Shown one piece after another: positions 47,316 to 56,519 of a stretch of DNA of 64,000 nt. The stretch lies in the NCBI GenBank assembly GCA_021779835.1, contig JAJXZX010000003.1, forward strand, positions 1-64,000. Direction: 5' to 3'. Position numbers and translations under genes: made by a program. Below the pieces are notes generated by a model, which was not told the origin of the DNA, did no database searches, and saw nothing but the letters and a program-made list of their open reading frames with translations. The stretch is from Pseudomonadota bacterium. GTDB taxonomy: Bacteria > Pseudomonadota > Alphaproteobacteria > Rhodobacterales > Rhodobacteraceae. Positions within the stretch are counted from its first letter, which is position 1. The number at the start of each line of letters is the position of its first letter.

Positions 47316-48041
47316 ATGAAGGGCTATCAACCGCTCAATACGCTGAAACCCGTGGCGCGGGGCATCTGGATTGTCGATGGGCCAGAGGTGTCGTTTATGG
47401 GCGTGCCGTTCCCGACGCGGATGGTGGTGATCCGGCTGAAAAGCGGCGATTTGATGCTGATCTCGCCGATCGAGTGCAATCAATGGCTGGCGCGGGATAT
47501 CGGGCTTTTGGGTCGGGTGCGGCACCTGGTTTCGCCGAACAGGATCCATTACGCGGGCGTTCCGGGCTGGCAGGCGGCGTTTCCCGACGCGCTGGCATGG
47601 GCTTCGCCCGGCGTGCGCGCGCGGGCGGCGAAGCAGGCCTGCGCGGTGCGGTGGGACCGCGATCTGGGCGAGGTGGCAGAGGCGGACTGGGCCGCCGACG
47701 TCGATCAGCTGACCGTGCATGGCAGCACGGTGCATCAAGAGGTCGCGTTCTTGCACCGCGAGTCCCGCACCCTGATCCTTGCCGACCTGATCGAGAATTT
47801 CGAGCCGCATCGGCTGGGGTGGAAGAGGCGCTGGATGGCGCGGCTGGGCGGAGTGTTGGACCCTGACGGCAAGGCGCCGCTGGACATGCGCATGACGTTC
47901 CGGCGCGGCAAGCGAGAGCTGCGCGCGGCGGTGGAACAGATGATCGCGTGGCAGCCGCAGCGGGTCATTATCGCGCATGGCCGCTGGTATGAACGCGAGG
48001 CCGTGGCAGAGTTGCAGCGCGCGTTCCGCTGGGCATTCTGA
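47316..48041 (+). CDS. DUF4336 protein (metallo-beta-lactamase-like fold)
   Basis: A 241-residue cytoplasmic protein. It has the DUF4336 pattern: WIVDGPEVSFMGVPFPTRM at the start, HLVSPNRIHYAGVPGWQAAFP near residue 70, LILADLIENFEP near residue 155, and VIIAHGRWYER near the end. These are the strand-loop positions of the metallo-beta-lactamase fold with reduced metal-binding residues. The function is unknown. GGAGG lies eight bases before the ATG at 47316. It converges on the CHAD gene with a four-base gap. Confidence 0.85.
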   Translation: MKGYQPLNTLKPVARGIWIVDGPEVSFMGVPFPTRMVVIRLKSGDLMLISPIECNQWLARDIGLLGRVRHLVSPNRIHYAGVPGWQAAFPDALAWASPGVRARAAKQACAVRWDRDLGEVAEADWAADVDQLTVHGSTVHQEVAFLHRESRTLILADLIENFEPHRLGWKRRWMARLGGVLDPDGKAPLDMRMTFRRGKRELRAAVEQMIAWQPQRVIIAHGRWYEREAVAELQRAFRWAF

Positions 48042-48045
48042 CCGC

Positions 48046-48912
48046 TCAGGCGCGCCAGATGTCCCACAGGCGACCCCAGCGTCGGGCGAGGTCGTTGGGA
48101 TGTTCAACAAACAGCCGCGCGCCAAGCGGGAAGGCGGCAAGCTGATGACGCGCCTTCAGCGTGGTGATCCGGGCGTCTACGGTGGTGCGTTCTGATGCGG
48201 GCAGGTCGAGCGTGGCAAGGGTGGCGCGAAACACGGCGAGGTCGTTGAGGTCGCCCAACCGTTCGGCCAACTCCTCGGTTGCTTCGGCATGGGGCAGCAT
48301 CAGCGCGGGCCAAATCGGCGTCAGCAGCCGCGCCTGATAGAGGTGATCCTTGACGCATTTGCGCCAGTCATGCAGGCGGGCGGCCCCGGTTTGCGTCAGC
48401 GCGGCACGCTGGGCGTGGCGAGCGCGGGCGTAGGTCTTGGCAAGTCCTTCGTGCAGGATCGCGCCGGTATCGCCCGAGGTTGGCAGGGATTTCAGCGCAC
48501 GTTTGGCGTGGGTAAGTTGGGCGTGGCAGGCCGCCAGCGCCTCTGGTGCCGACAGGGCCGGGGCACGGGGGCGGGCGAGCGCTGCGCTGAGGCGCGGCAG
48601 ATCGGCGGGCGACAACGCGGCGAGGGTGGCGTGCAGCACGTCGGCATCGCGCAGATGCGCCACGGCGCGGGCGGCGTCGCGCAAGTGAGTATCAAGCGCA
48701 TCCATCGTGGTCGGATCAGCAGCTGCGGTGCGGATCAGGCGCACCAGCGCGCGCAGTCGCTTGGCGTGTTTGCGCAGCTCATGCACAGCCTCTGGCTGTG
48801 GCAGGCTCGGCTGTTCGATATGGGCCAGCGCGCGCTTGACCTGTTCCAGCGCGATGCGTTTGGCGCCGCGCAAGAGGTCCGGATCGGAGAGGGTGAACTG
48901 ATAGGCCAGCAA
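48046..48912 (-). CDS. CHAD domain protein
   Basis: A 288-residue helical protein with the two conserved-histidine alpha-helical repeats of CHAD: EAVHELRKHAKRLRALVRL near residues 40-58, and LHDWRKCVKDHLYQARLL near residue 185. CHAD domains bind inorganic polyphosphate and target proteins to polyP granules. The frame opens at a TTG (48912), with AAGGAG only three bases upstream; the next CTG (48909) would have better spacing. The true start is therefore uncertain by a codon or two. Confidence 0.87.
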   Translation of the reverse strand: MLAYQFTLSDPDLLRGAKRIALEQVKRALAHIEQPSLPQPEAVHELRKHAKRLRALVRLIRTAAADPTTMDALDTHLRDAARAVAHLRDADVLHATLAALSPADLPRLSAALARPRAPALSAPEALAACHAQLTHAKRALKSLPTSGDTGAILHEGLAKTYARARHAQRAALTQTGAARLHDWRKCVKDHLYQARLLTPIWPALMLPHAEATEELAERLGDLNDLAVFRATLATLDLPASERTTVDARITTLKARHQLAAFPLGARLFVEHPNDLARRWGRLWDIWRA

Positions 48913-49234
48913 AGTCTCCTTTCGCGGTAGATTAGCCCTAATTTGGCATTGCGTCAGGGGCAGCGTTGTCGCGGATGCACAACGATCCCGTTTTATTGTG
49001 ACAGTTGTATGACAAGGGCGCCGCGCCGCTTGGCGCCCGAGGGGGCACCGTGCGGATAGGTTAAAATATAATTAACGAAGCCTTGCTAGGCATTGCAGCG
49101 TCAGGGCGGTCAGCCCGGTGCGATCCGATCATGAGAAATCAGGGATACGGCGCGCTGGGTTTGGCCCCTTTCGCGTCTCTGGTTTTCGCCCACTGACCGT
49201 TGCGGCGAGGGCAAACGAGACAAGGGTTACTTGC
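48913..49234. other. Divergent intergenic region between the CHAD and beta-helix genes
   Basis: 322 bases holding a GGGCGCC/GGCGCCC inverted repeat at about 49017-49039 and an AT-rich block with TATAAT at about 49063-49070, which may be a -10 box for the beta-helix gene; no good -35 precedes it at 17 bases. AAGGG lies eight bases before the ATG at 49235. No RNA gene is recognised. Confidence 0.4.
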
Positions 49235-51523
49235 ATGGATATGTCGATCACGGACGGGCTGGCGCTGATGCCGCCGCCCTTTGCGAACGGGCTGGCGGTG
49301 TGGTCGAACGGGGAGGGCACCCCCGGATCTGGCACTTATGTCGGCCAGGCGAACGCGGCCTTTGTCCCGGCGGACGCCGACTTCGCGGGCTGTCTGGAGC
49401 TGCAAAAGACGCAGAGTGTGCAAAAGCTGCGCTACATGGTGCAGACGCCAATCCGGCCGGGGCTGTACCTGCGTATCACCGCGCGGGTCAAGGCGATGTC
49501 GGGCAACTTGCCGACAGTGCATATTGCGGGCTGGGCCGGGGCGGGGACCACAAACGTCGCCACAGTGCAGCAAACCGGGCCTGATGTGACGCTGACCGCT
49601 TATGGCACGGTCGTCACGGTTAGCGCCATTGTCGGCGTCGGCAACCGGCGTGGGGTCGATATGGTCTGGGGCATGACCCCCACTTATGGCTATTTCGGGC
49701 TTGACCTGACCGGGCCGAATGGCGGCGTGGTGCGCATTGATGATCTGGTGATCGAGGACGTCACCGATACCTTTGCGCGGAAGCTGATGGACTGGGTCGA
49801 TGTGCGCGACTATGGCGCGATGGGCGACGGCATTACCGATGACACGGCCGCGTTTCTAGCGGCCGATGCCGCGGCGGCGGGGGGCGCGGTGTTGGTGTCG
49901 ACCGGCACCTACGCGCTTGCAAGCAACGTCACGATCAACTCACCCGTGCGCTTTGAGGGCACCGTGACGATGCCCGACGCCGCGCGCCTGTCGCTGACGC
50001 GCAGCTATGACATCGCCACCTACGAGGCGGCTTTTGGCAACGAACTGCTCGGCTTCAAGAAAATGCTACAGGCGTTGTTCTATTTCACCGACCATTCGGT
50101 GCTGGATCTGGGCGGGCGGCAGATCAGCCTTGACGCGCCACTGGACGTCGCGGCGATCAGCGGACAGACCGGCGGGTTTCAGACGCGTCGCGTGCTGACC
50201 AACGGTCAGTTGAACCTCGTCGCGGGCACGGCGTGGAACACCACCACCACCACCTCGCCCGGAACCTATGCCACCGCGCAGCCCAACACGCTGACCGGCG
50301 TCACCAATATCGCGCAGATCGCGGTGGGTTCGCTGGTCACCGGCACCGGCGTCGGGCGTGAGGTTTATGTCACCGCCGTCAACGTCGCCGCTGGCACCCT
50401 GACGCTAAGCCAGCCGCTTTATGATGCCGTTGGCACGCAAAGCTATACCTTTACCCGCTTCCGCTATGCGCTGGATTTCTCGGGCATGGCGCAGCTTAAC
50501 AAGTTCGAGATCACCGACCTCGAATTCGCCTGCAACGCGGTGGGTAGCGCGATCATGCTGGCCCCAAGTGGCAGCATCTTCCGCGTCGCTGACTGTGTGT
50601 TCACCTCGCCCAAGGACCGCTGCATCACCTCGATCGGCACCGGTTGTCAGGGCCTGTTGCTTGACCGCAATCAGTTCCTGTCAGCCGAGCAGTCTTCACG
50701 CGCGCAGGACCGCACCTCGATCGCGATCAACATCAACTCCAACGACACCAAGCTGCGCGAAAACCGCGTGGTGCGCTTTCGCCACTTCGCCGTGGTGAAC
50801 GGCGCGGGGCATATGGTCATCGGCAACCACTTTTATCAGGGCGACGGAGAGACGCTGGGTGTGCGCGTGGCCGGCATCGTGCTGACCATGGTCAACGTAA
50901 AGACGGTGCTGACCGGCAACTACATCGACAACTGCTTTATCGAGTGGTCGAACGAACACGACGTCCTGCCGGATTTCACCAGCGGGTTCTCTTTCGGCGG
51001 CCTGTCGCTGGTTGATAACATCTTTACGGCCTCTAACGTCGCGGCCAGCTTTGTGTGGTTTGTGGTGGCCCCGAAAGGGGGCGGGCATTACCTGCAAGGA
51101 CTGAATATTACCGGCAACACCTTCCGCCCGGTCAGCGGCACTGTGACCCGGATGGAGATGGTGGACAGCACGGTGGCGGCGCTCGATTTCTCGCGCTCGC
51201 GCAATATCCGCATCGACGGCAATACCTTCAACGGCGTGGGGCAGGTCACCGCCAACCCGGTGGTGCTGGAGTTTGTCGAGAACACGCCCGCGAAAACCTG
51301 GGTGCTGGACCCCAGTGCCTATCTGCCCTTCGGCGGTTGGGCGCGCAATGTGCAGGCGGTGGTGGCGGAAGGGCCGATCACGGACGCGGGCGGTGTGGCG
51401 CATAGCGATATGCCCTATACGCTGTCGCAACAGGGGGCGGGCAAGCAGCAGGTCTCGCTGAACTGGCCGGTTGCGGTGCAGGGCAAGGTGCTGGTGACGG
51501 TGCGGGTCGATAACCCGAACTAG
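49235..51523 (+). CDS. Right-handed beta-helix protein, pectate-lyase superfamily (tail-spike-like)
   Basis: A 762-residue protein. The N-terminal about 180 residues form a beta-sandwich/carbohydrate-module-like part (SGTYVGQANAAFVP, later FGLDLTGPNGGVVRIDDL). Then comes WVDVRDYGAMGDGITDDTAA, the entry motif of GH28-related pectate-lyase superfamily proteins and phage tail spikes. A long series of N-x-F/I repeats (LLLDRNQFLS, ITGNTFRP, IDGNTFNG) forms the helix coils. There is no signal peptide, so export by a non-Sec route, or a prophage origin, is possible. No phage genes flank it. The ATG at 49235 follows AAGGG; a longer upstream frame was rejected. Confidence 0.8.
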   Translation: MDMSITDGLALMPPPFANGLAVWSNGEGTPGSGTYVGQANAAFVPADADFAGCLELQKTQSVQKLRYMVQTPIRPGLYLRITARVKAMSGNLPTVHIAGWAGAGTTNVATVQQTGPDVTLTAYGTVVTVSAIVGVGNRRGVDMVWGMTPTYGYFGLDLTGPNGGVVRIDDLVIEDVTDTFARKLMDWVDVRDYGAMGDGITDDTAAFLAADAAAAGGAVLVSTGTYALASNVTINSPVRFEGTVTMPDAARLSLTRSYDIATYEAAFGNELLGFKKMLQALFYFTDHSVLDLGGRQISLDAPLDVAAISGQTGGFQTRRVLTNGQLNLVAGTAWNTTTTTSPGTYATAQPNTLTGVTNIAQIAVGSLVTGTGVGREVYVTAVNVAAGTLTLSQPLYDAVGTQSYTFTRFRYALDFSGMAQLNKFEITDLEFACNAVGSAIMLAPSGSIFRVADCVFTSPKDRCITSIGTGCQGLLLDRNQFLSAEQSSRAQDRTSIAININSNDTKLRENRVVRFRHFAVVNGAGHMVIGNHFYQGDGETLGVRVAGIVLTMVNVKTVLTGNYIDNCFIEWSNEHDVLPDFTSGFSFGGLSLVDNIFTASNVAASFVWFVVAPKGGGHYLQGLNITGNTFRPVSGTVTRMEMVDSTVAALDFSRSRNIRIDGNTFNGVGQVTANPVVLEFVENTPAKTWVLDPSAYLPFGGWARNVQAVVAEGPITDAGGVAHSDMPYTLSQQGAGKQQVSLNWPVAVQGKVLVTVRVDNPN

Positions 51524-51544
51524 GCGGAACGGACCTTGACGATC

Positions 51545-51572
51545 AGGCGCGGCCTTCGGGTCGCGCCTTTTT
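51545..51572 (+). terminator. Intrinsic terminator of the beta-helix gene
   Basis: AGGCGCGGCC pairs with GGTCGCGCCT around a TTCG tetraloop and runs into TTTTT, 22 bases after the stop codon. It is the clearest rho-independent terminator in this part of the window and indicates a monocistronic transcript. Confidence 0.8.
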
Positions 51573-51913
51573 CATGCGTCGCGCCTACGCGATTTTCAGT
51601 CTGGCAATTTTGCCGCATTCGCGATCGATTGCCTGCCTTTTTCCACCGTGATGGCATCCAAAACATGCCTTCGATGATTGGATGTCTGAAGGAAGCGCCG
51701 ATCCTAGCGCCGAATTTCTCACTGGTTTGCGCGTTGACGCTGGGGCCATGCTCGCCATAGGGGCGACCGTCACCGTCACCGTCAATCCGAACGGGCCTAG
51801 CGCCGCGAGCCTTGGCTATTCTGTGCCCTCCCGCGCGACATTGGATGCGACAGTGACCGGGATAATGCTGCGTGCCGCGCTGGGTGAGTTTGGCGTGATC
51901 CGCCGCCGTCGCA
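51573..51913. other. Intergenic stretch with a possible decayed frame
   Basis: 341 bases between two gene 3' ends. On the plus strand a frame from about 51682 (MSEGSADPSAEFLTGLRV) stays open and reads fairly naturally for about 70 codons, but continues antisense through the next gene, has no Shine-Dalgarno and matches nothing known. I take it as non-coding or a remnant. Confidence 0.35.
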
Positions 51914-52408
51914 TCAGCGCGGGCTCAGGTCCGCTGCGGTCAGGCTATAGGCCTTGCCAAAGCCTCCATTCAGCGAGGCAGCCTCGACGGCGAACACCAC
52001 AAAGGCAAAATCCACGAAATCGACGTAAAGCGTCGCCTTGGGATGCGTGGCAAGGTAATGCGTGCGCAGGATGGCGTGGTCTGCATCCTGCCGCCCGACA
52101 AAGCGCACGCGCGCCTGCACCGTCAGGCGCGGATGGGTCAGCGGGTCACCCTTCGGACCCGGCTCGCCCACCAGAAGCGAGGCGCGCGGGTCGGCCACCA
52201 GCGCCCGCGTGTGCTGGGCCAGCGTTGAGATCAGCGTCAACGGCAACCCCTCGGGCGTCTGGCCAAGCGCGATGCGGCTGACGAACGGCGCGCCAGTCGC
52301 CGGGTCAAGCGTGCCAAGCGCGGCATGGCGCGCGTCCGCCAGCAGGCTTCGCGCCAGCGCGCGGGCCTCGTCATCAGTGGGGCGGATCGGAGAGATCGGT
52401 TCCGGCAT
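51914..52408 (-). CDS. HugZ-like pyridoxamine 5'-phosphate oxidase family protein
   Basis: A 164-residue split-barrel flavin/heme-binding protein: LLADARHAALGTLDPATGAPFVSRIAL at the N terminus, LISTLAQHTRALVADPRASLLVGEPGPKGDPL in the middle, and YVDFVDFAFVVFAVEAASLNGGFGKAY near the end. This matches the HugZ-type group, some members of which degrade heme; the C-terminal DUF2470 heme-oxygenase part is missing. AGGA precedes the ATG at 52408. Confidence 0.85.
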   Translation of the reverse strand: MPEPISPIRPTDDEARALARSLLADARHAALGTLDPATGAPFVSRIALGQTPEGLPLTLISTLAQHTRALVADPRASLLVGEPGPKGDPLTHPRLTVQARVRFVGRQDADHAILRTHYLATHPKATLYVDFVDFAFVVFAVEAASLNGGFGKAYSLTAADLSPR

Positions 52409-52858
52409 GGTATCCTAGGCCTTTCGTTGCTGCCTCGAAAGCTAGGCGTCCGCCCTCCGCGTCGCAAGTCCGCGCCCGAATCGCGTGCGCACGATTCGTG
52501 CGCGGCGCCGGTTTTTGCGGTCACGATTGGTCGCGCGCGTCACATTCCCTTGCGTCACATTGGCGATCTGCCCCCAAATTCGGCAGATTTTCGCCCAAGT
52601 CACCCGGAATTTCACCAGATACTGAACCGCCAAGGGGTTGATTTTCTATGCCAAAATCTACGGCTTTGGTCGCATATTTACACGTTTGATTGCACGGCTG
52701 TGAAAGGATTGACAAAAAAATCCATGATTTAAAAAGAGTTACAAAAAAATTGACGACTGCGTTACAGTGCCGTCATGGGAGGCCGAGGCTTTGCGCGCGG
52801 CGCGAAGTCTGGGATATGTCGTCGTATGAACGGCTGAACAGCCAAGGGAGGAGCATCC
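52409..52858. other. Long upstream region of acs
   Basis: 450 bases without a gene. It holds a 17-base palindrome (52487-52503), two nearby CGTCACATT copies (about 52537-52561), and an AT-rich stretch with TTGACA at about 52710-52715 and TTGACG at about 52751-52756, which are candidate -35 boxes for acs. The size suggests regulated acs expression. I see no RNA gene. Confidence 0.5.
52487..52503. repeat. Perfect 8-bp inverted repeat upstream of acs
   Basis: GCGCACGA, a central T, and TCGTGCGC form a 17-base perfect palindrome. It lies about 85 bases upstream of the flavin oxidase start and about 355 before acs. It is long enough to be a dimeric repressor site, but the regulator is unknown. 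Confidence 0.45.
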
Positions 52859-54820
52859 ATGACGGATCACGGAAAGGTCGCCGCACACGCGGCGTCGGCG
52901 GAATTCATTGCAAATGCGCATGTCGATGCGGCGGGCTACGCGAAAATGTACGCGGCCTCGATCGACTCTCCGGACACCTTCTGGGCGGAACATGGCAAGC
53001 GCATCGACTGGATCAAGCCGTTCACCAAGGTGAAAAACACCTCGTTTGAATTCGGCAAGATCGACATCAAATGGTTCGAGGATGGCGTCCTCAACGTTGC
53101 GGCCAACTGCATCGACCGTCACCTTACCACCCGTGGCGACCAGACCGCGATCATCTTTGAACCCGATGATCCCAAGACCCCGGCGCAGCACATCACCTAC
53201 AAACAGTTGCACGAAAACGTCAACCGCATGGCGAACGTGCTGCTGAGCCAGGGCGTGATGCGCGGCGACCGCGTCGTGATCTACATGCCGATGATCCCCG
53301 AGGCTGCTTATGCCATGCTTGCCTGCGCCCGCATCGGCGCCGTGCATTCGGTCGTGTTCGCCGGCTTCTCGCCCGACGCGCTGGCCAACCGTATCAACGA
53401 CTGCGGCGCGAAACTTGTCATCACCGCCGATACCGCGCCCCGCGGCGGCAAACGTACCGCGTTGAAATCCAACACCGATGCGGCGCTTCTGCACTGCTCT
53501 GACAAGGTGCGCTGCCTTGTGGTGAAACACACCGGCGAGCAGACCACCTGGATTCAGGGCCGCGATGTTGACGTCAAGGCGCTGATGGCCACCGCGGCCC
53601 CCGATTGCCCGGCGCGCCCGATGGGCGCCGAGGACCCGCTGTTCATCCTTTACACGTCCGGCTCGACCGGGAAGCCGAAGGGCGTCGTCCATACCACCGG
53701 CGGCTATCTCGTCTATGCCGCGATGACGCATGAATACACCTTCGATTACCACGAGGGCGACGTGTTCTGGTGCACCGCTGACGTGGGCTGGGTGACCGGC
53801 CACAGCTACATCATCTATGGCCCGCTGGCGAACGGCGCGACCACGGTGATGTTCGAAGGCGTACCGACCTACCCCGACGCGGGCCGCTTCTGGGAAGTCA
53901 TCGCCAAGCATAAGGTCAACCAGTTCTATACCGCCCCCACTGCGATCCGTTCGCTGATGGGGATGGGCCCTGAATGGCCTGCGAAACACGATCTGTCGTC
54001 GCTGAAACTGCTGGGCTCGGTCGGCGAGCCGATCAACCCCGAAGCGTGGCACTGGTATGACGTCAACATCGGCAAGGGCAAATGCCCGATCGTCGATACC
54101 TTCTGGCAGACTGAAACCGGCGGCCACATGATTACGCCGCTTCCGGGCGCGATCAGCACCAAACCGGGCGCTGCGACCAAGCCCTTCTTTGGCGTCAAAC
54201 CGGTGGTTCTTGACGCTGCGACTGGCGCCGTGCAAGCGGGGGCCGAGGCCGAGGGTGTGCTGTGTATCTCCGACAGCTGGCCGGGGCAGATGCGCACGCT
54301 GTGGGGCGATCACGAACGCTTCCAGGCGGCGTATTTTGAACAATACAAGGGTTACTACTTCACCGGCGACGGTTGCCGCCGTGATGCCGATGGCGATTAC
54401 TGGATCACCGGCCGCGTCGATGACGTGATCAACGTGTCCGGTCACCGCATGGGCACCGCCGAGGTCGAATCCGCCCTCGTCGCGCACCCCAAGGTCGCGG
54501 AATCCGCCGTTGTGGGCTACCCGCACGCCATCAAGGGGCAGGGCATCTACGCCTATGTCACCCTGATGAACGGCGAAACGCCCTCGGAGGAACTGCGCAA
54601 GGAACTGGTGAAATGGGTCCGCACCGAGATCGGGCCGATTGCCTCGCCGGACCTTATCCAGTGGGCGCCGGGCCTGCCCAAGACGCGGTCGGGCAAGATC
54701 ATGCGCCGCATCCTGCGCAAGATCGCCGAGAACGACTACGCAGCATTGGGCGACACCTCGACCCTTGCCGATCCGTCGGTGGTCGACGATCTTATTAACA
54801 ATCGCATGAACAGGGTCTGA
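52859..54820 (+). CDS. acs: Acetyl-CoA synthetase (Acs)
   Basis: A 653-residue AMP-forming ligase that converts acetate, ATP and CoA to acetyl-CoA, AMP and PPi. The core motif [14 protein letters not shown] is near residue 260. [10 protein letters not shown] and the [21 protein letters not shown] hinge follow. The regulatory acetyl-lysine site is in TRSGKIMRR near the C terminus. GGGAGGAG lies ahead of the ATG at 52859. adk follows after five bases, an apparent two-gene operon. Confidence 0.97.
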   Translation: MTDHGKVAAHAASAEFIANAHVDAAGYAKMYAASIDSPDTFWAEHGKRIDWIKPFTKVKNTSFEFGKIDIKWFEDGVLNVAANCIDRHLTTRGDQTAIIFEPDDPKTPAQHITYKQLHENVNRMANVLLSQGVMRGDRVVIYMPMIPEAAYAMLACARIGAVHSVVFAGFSPDALANRINDCGAKLVITADTAPRGGKRTALKSNTDAALLHCSDKVRCLVVKHTGEQTTWIQGRDVDVKALMATAAPDCPARPMGAEDPLFILYTSGSTGKPKGVVHTTGGYLVYAAMTHEYTFDYHEGDVFWCTADVGWVTGHSYIIYGPLANGATTVMFEGVPTYPDAGRFWEVIAKHKVNQFYTAPTAIRSLMGMGPEWPAKHDLSSLKLLGSVGEPINPEAWHWYDVNIGKGKCPIVDTFWQTETGGHMITPLPGAISTKPGAATKPFFGVKPVVLDAATGAVQAGAEAEGVLCISDSWPGQMRTLWGDHERFQAAYFEQYKGYYFTGDGCRRDADGDYWITGRVDDVINVSGHRMGTAEVESALVAHPKVAESAVVGYPHAIKGQGIYAYVTLMNGETPSEELRKELVKWVRTEIGPIASPDLIQWAPGLPKTRSGKIMRRILRKIAENDYAALGDTSTLADPSVVDDLINNRMNRV

Positions 54821-54825
54821 TCTCC

Positions 54826-55494
54826 ATGTCTTCACCCGCCGTCGTCATTCTTCTCGGCCCTCCGGGTGCCGGGAAGGGCACCCAAGCCCGCATGTTGGAA
54901 GAGGACTTCGGCCTCGTTCAACTTTCCACGGGTGACCTCCTGCGCGCCGCCGTGGCGCGCGGAACCGAGGCCGGGCAGGCGGCGCGCGCGGTGATGGACG
55001 CGGGCGGATTGGTGTCCGACAACATCGTGCTGGCGATTCTCAAGGACCGCATGGCCGAACCCGATGTCGCCAAGGGCGTTGTTCTCGATGGCTTTCCCCG
55101 CACCGCGGGGCAGGCCGAAGCTTTGGACGTGCTTCTGGCGTCCAGCGGACAAAAAGTCACCGCAGCGATCTCGCTGGAGGTGGACGATGCCGCGATGGTG
55201 GAACGTATCGCGGGCCGCTACACCTGCGCCACCTGCGGCGAGGGCTACCACGACACCTTCAAACAGCCCGCCCATGCCGGCACCTGCGACAAATGCGGTG
55301 GCCACGCGTTCAAGCGCCGCGCCGATGACAAGGCCGAAACCGTGCGCGCACGGCTAGAGGCGTATCACGCGCAAACCGCGCCGCTGATCGCTTATTACCA
55401 CGCGCAAGGCGTGCTGGACCGTGTCAACGCAATGGGCGCCATTGGTGACATCCGCAAGGAACTCGGCCGCGCTTTGGGCAAAGTCTCCGCCTGA
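54826..55494 (+). CDS. adk: Adenylate kinase (long form with zinc-type LID)
   Basis: A 222-residue enzyme that interconverts ATP+AMP and 2 ADP. The P-loop GPPGAGKGT is at 11-19, and the FPRT AMP-binding segment is at 90-93. The LID domain carries four cysteines, C134, C137, C154 and C157, a structural zinc site. In related bacteria the housekeeping adk lies in the ribosomal protein operon, so this copy directly behind acs may be an additional one devoted to AMP recycling; that is inference. Confidence 0.93.
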   Translation: MSSPAVVILLGPPGAGKGTQARMLEEDFGLVQLSTGDLLRAAVARGTEAGQAARAVMDAGGLVSDNIVLAILKDRMAEPDVAKGVVLDGFPRTAGQAEALDVLLASSGQKVTAAISLEVDDAAMVERIAGRYTCATCGEGYHDTFKQPAHAGTCDKCGGHAFKRRADDKAETVRARLEAYHAQTAPLIAYYHAQGVLDRVNAMGAIGDIRKELGRALGKVSA

Positions 55495-55636
55495 ACGCGC
55501 AGTTAAAAGGTCGCATGTTCCGTCTAAATAACACCGGGCGCCAAGAGGGCGTGCCCGTCAGACCGGGTTAACGAAATTTTCAAAACACAACTAAATCAGT
55601 AACATAACCAAGTGTTGCACAATGCAACACCTAGGC

Positions 55637-56404
55637 TCAAACAAACGGATCGTCAGCGTAGCCGACCCCTGCCAAATAGAGCCCCTGCGGCGGACAAACC
55701 GGCCCGCAGGCCGCCCGATTTCGCGCGCTCAGCGCCGCCCTCACATCCCCCGCCGCCCAGCTTCCCGCACCGACACGTTCCAAGGTGCCGACGATGGAAC
55801 GGACCTGATTATGCAGGAAACTCCGCGCCCGAAGATGGAACTGGAACTCCATCCCCTGCGGGATCGCGACGGCGTCGATGCGCACCTCATCCAGCGTTTT
55901 GACCGGCGAAGCGGCCTGACACATCGACGATCGGAAGGTGGTGAAATCATGCCGCCCAATCAGGTGTGCCGCCCCCTCCCGCATCGATTCCAGATCCAGC
56001 GGGTTCAAGACCTGCCACACAAGCCCGGCCTCATGTGTGACCGGCGCGCGGCGCTGGATCAGGCGGAACAGATAGCGCCGCTCGATGGCGGAAAACCGCG
56101 CGTGGAAATCCTCTGCCACCCGCGCCGCTTGCAAGATGGCGACCGGCTGAGGGCGCAGGTGATAGTTCAGCGCCTCTGACAGGCGGAACGGATCCCAGTC
56201 CTTCGCCAGCTCGACATGGGCCACCTGCGCCGTCGCATGGACCCCGGTATCGGTCCGCCCCGCGCCGGTGATGGTCGGGGCCTCCGGCGCAAGCCGCGCC
56301 AGCGCCGCCTCGATGGTGCCCTGCACAGACGGCTGACCGGGCTGGCGCTGCCAGCCGTTGAACGGACCCCCGTCATACTCGATTTTCAGCGCATATCTCG
56401 GCAT
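55637..56404 (-). CDS. truA: tRNA pseudouridine synthase A (TruA)
   Basis: A 255-residue enzyme that forms pseudouridine at positions 38-40 of tRNA anticodon arms. The catalytic Asp is D52 in [27 protein letters not shown] at the N terminus, [11 protein letters not shown] in the middle and [17 protein letters not shown] in the C-terminal half match the family. Length and start (ATG 56404) are normal. Confidence 0.95.
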   Translation of the reverse strand: MPRYALKIEYDGGPFNGWQRQPGQPSVQGTIEAALARLAPEAPTITGAGRTDTGVHATAQVAHVELAKDWDPFRLSEALNYHLRPQPVAILQAARVAEDFHARFSAIERRYLFRLIQRRAPVTHEAGLVWQVLNPLDLESMREGAAHLIGRHDFTTFRSSMCQAASPVKTLDEVRIDAVAIPQGMEFQFHLRARSFLHNQVRSIVGTLERVGAGSWAAGDVRAALSARNRAACGPVCPPQGLYLAGVGYADDPFV

Positions 56405-56519
56405 GTTCCGGGCCTAGCGCGAGGCGCGCGCAAAGGCAAGGCGGCGGTGCTGCGGGCTTTCCCCCTACACAACCGCCGCCGCGCTGCCTATCTTGAGCAG
56501 GAACAACAAGGGGCAGCGC

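Noticed and set aside
51682-52281. Plus-strand frame opposite the flavin oxidase gene
   Set aside because: The first third reads plausibly, but the rest is antisense to a well-supported gene, and no ribosome-binding site precedes it.
52739-54835. 698-codon open frame on the minus strand opposite acs
   Set aside because: Antisense shadow of acs; it starts inside adk and its arginine/valine/glycine-rich sequence is typical of reverse reading.
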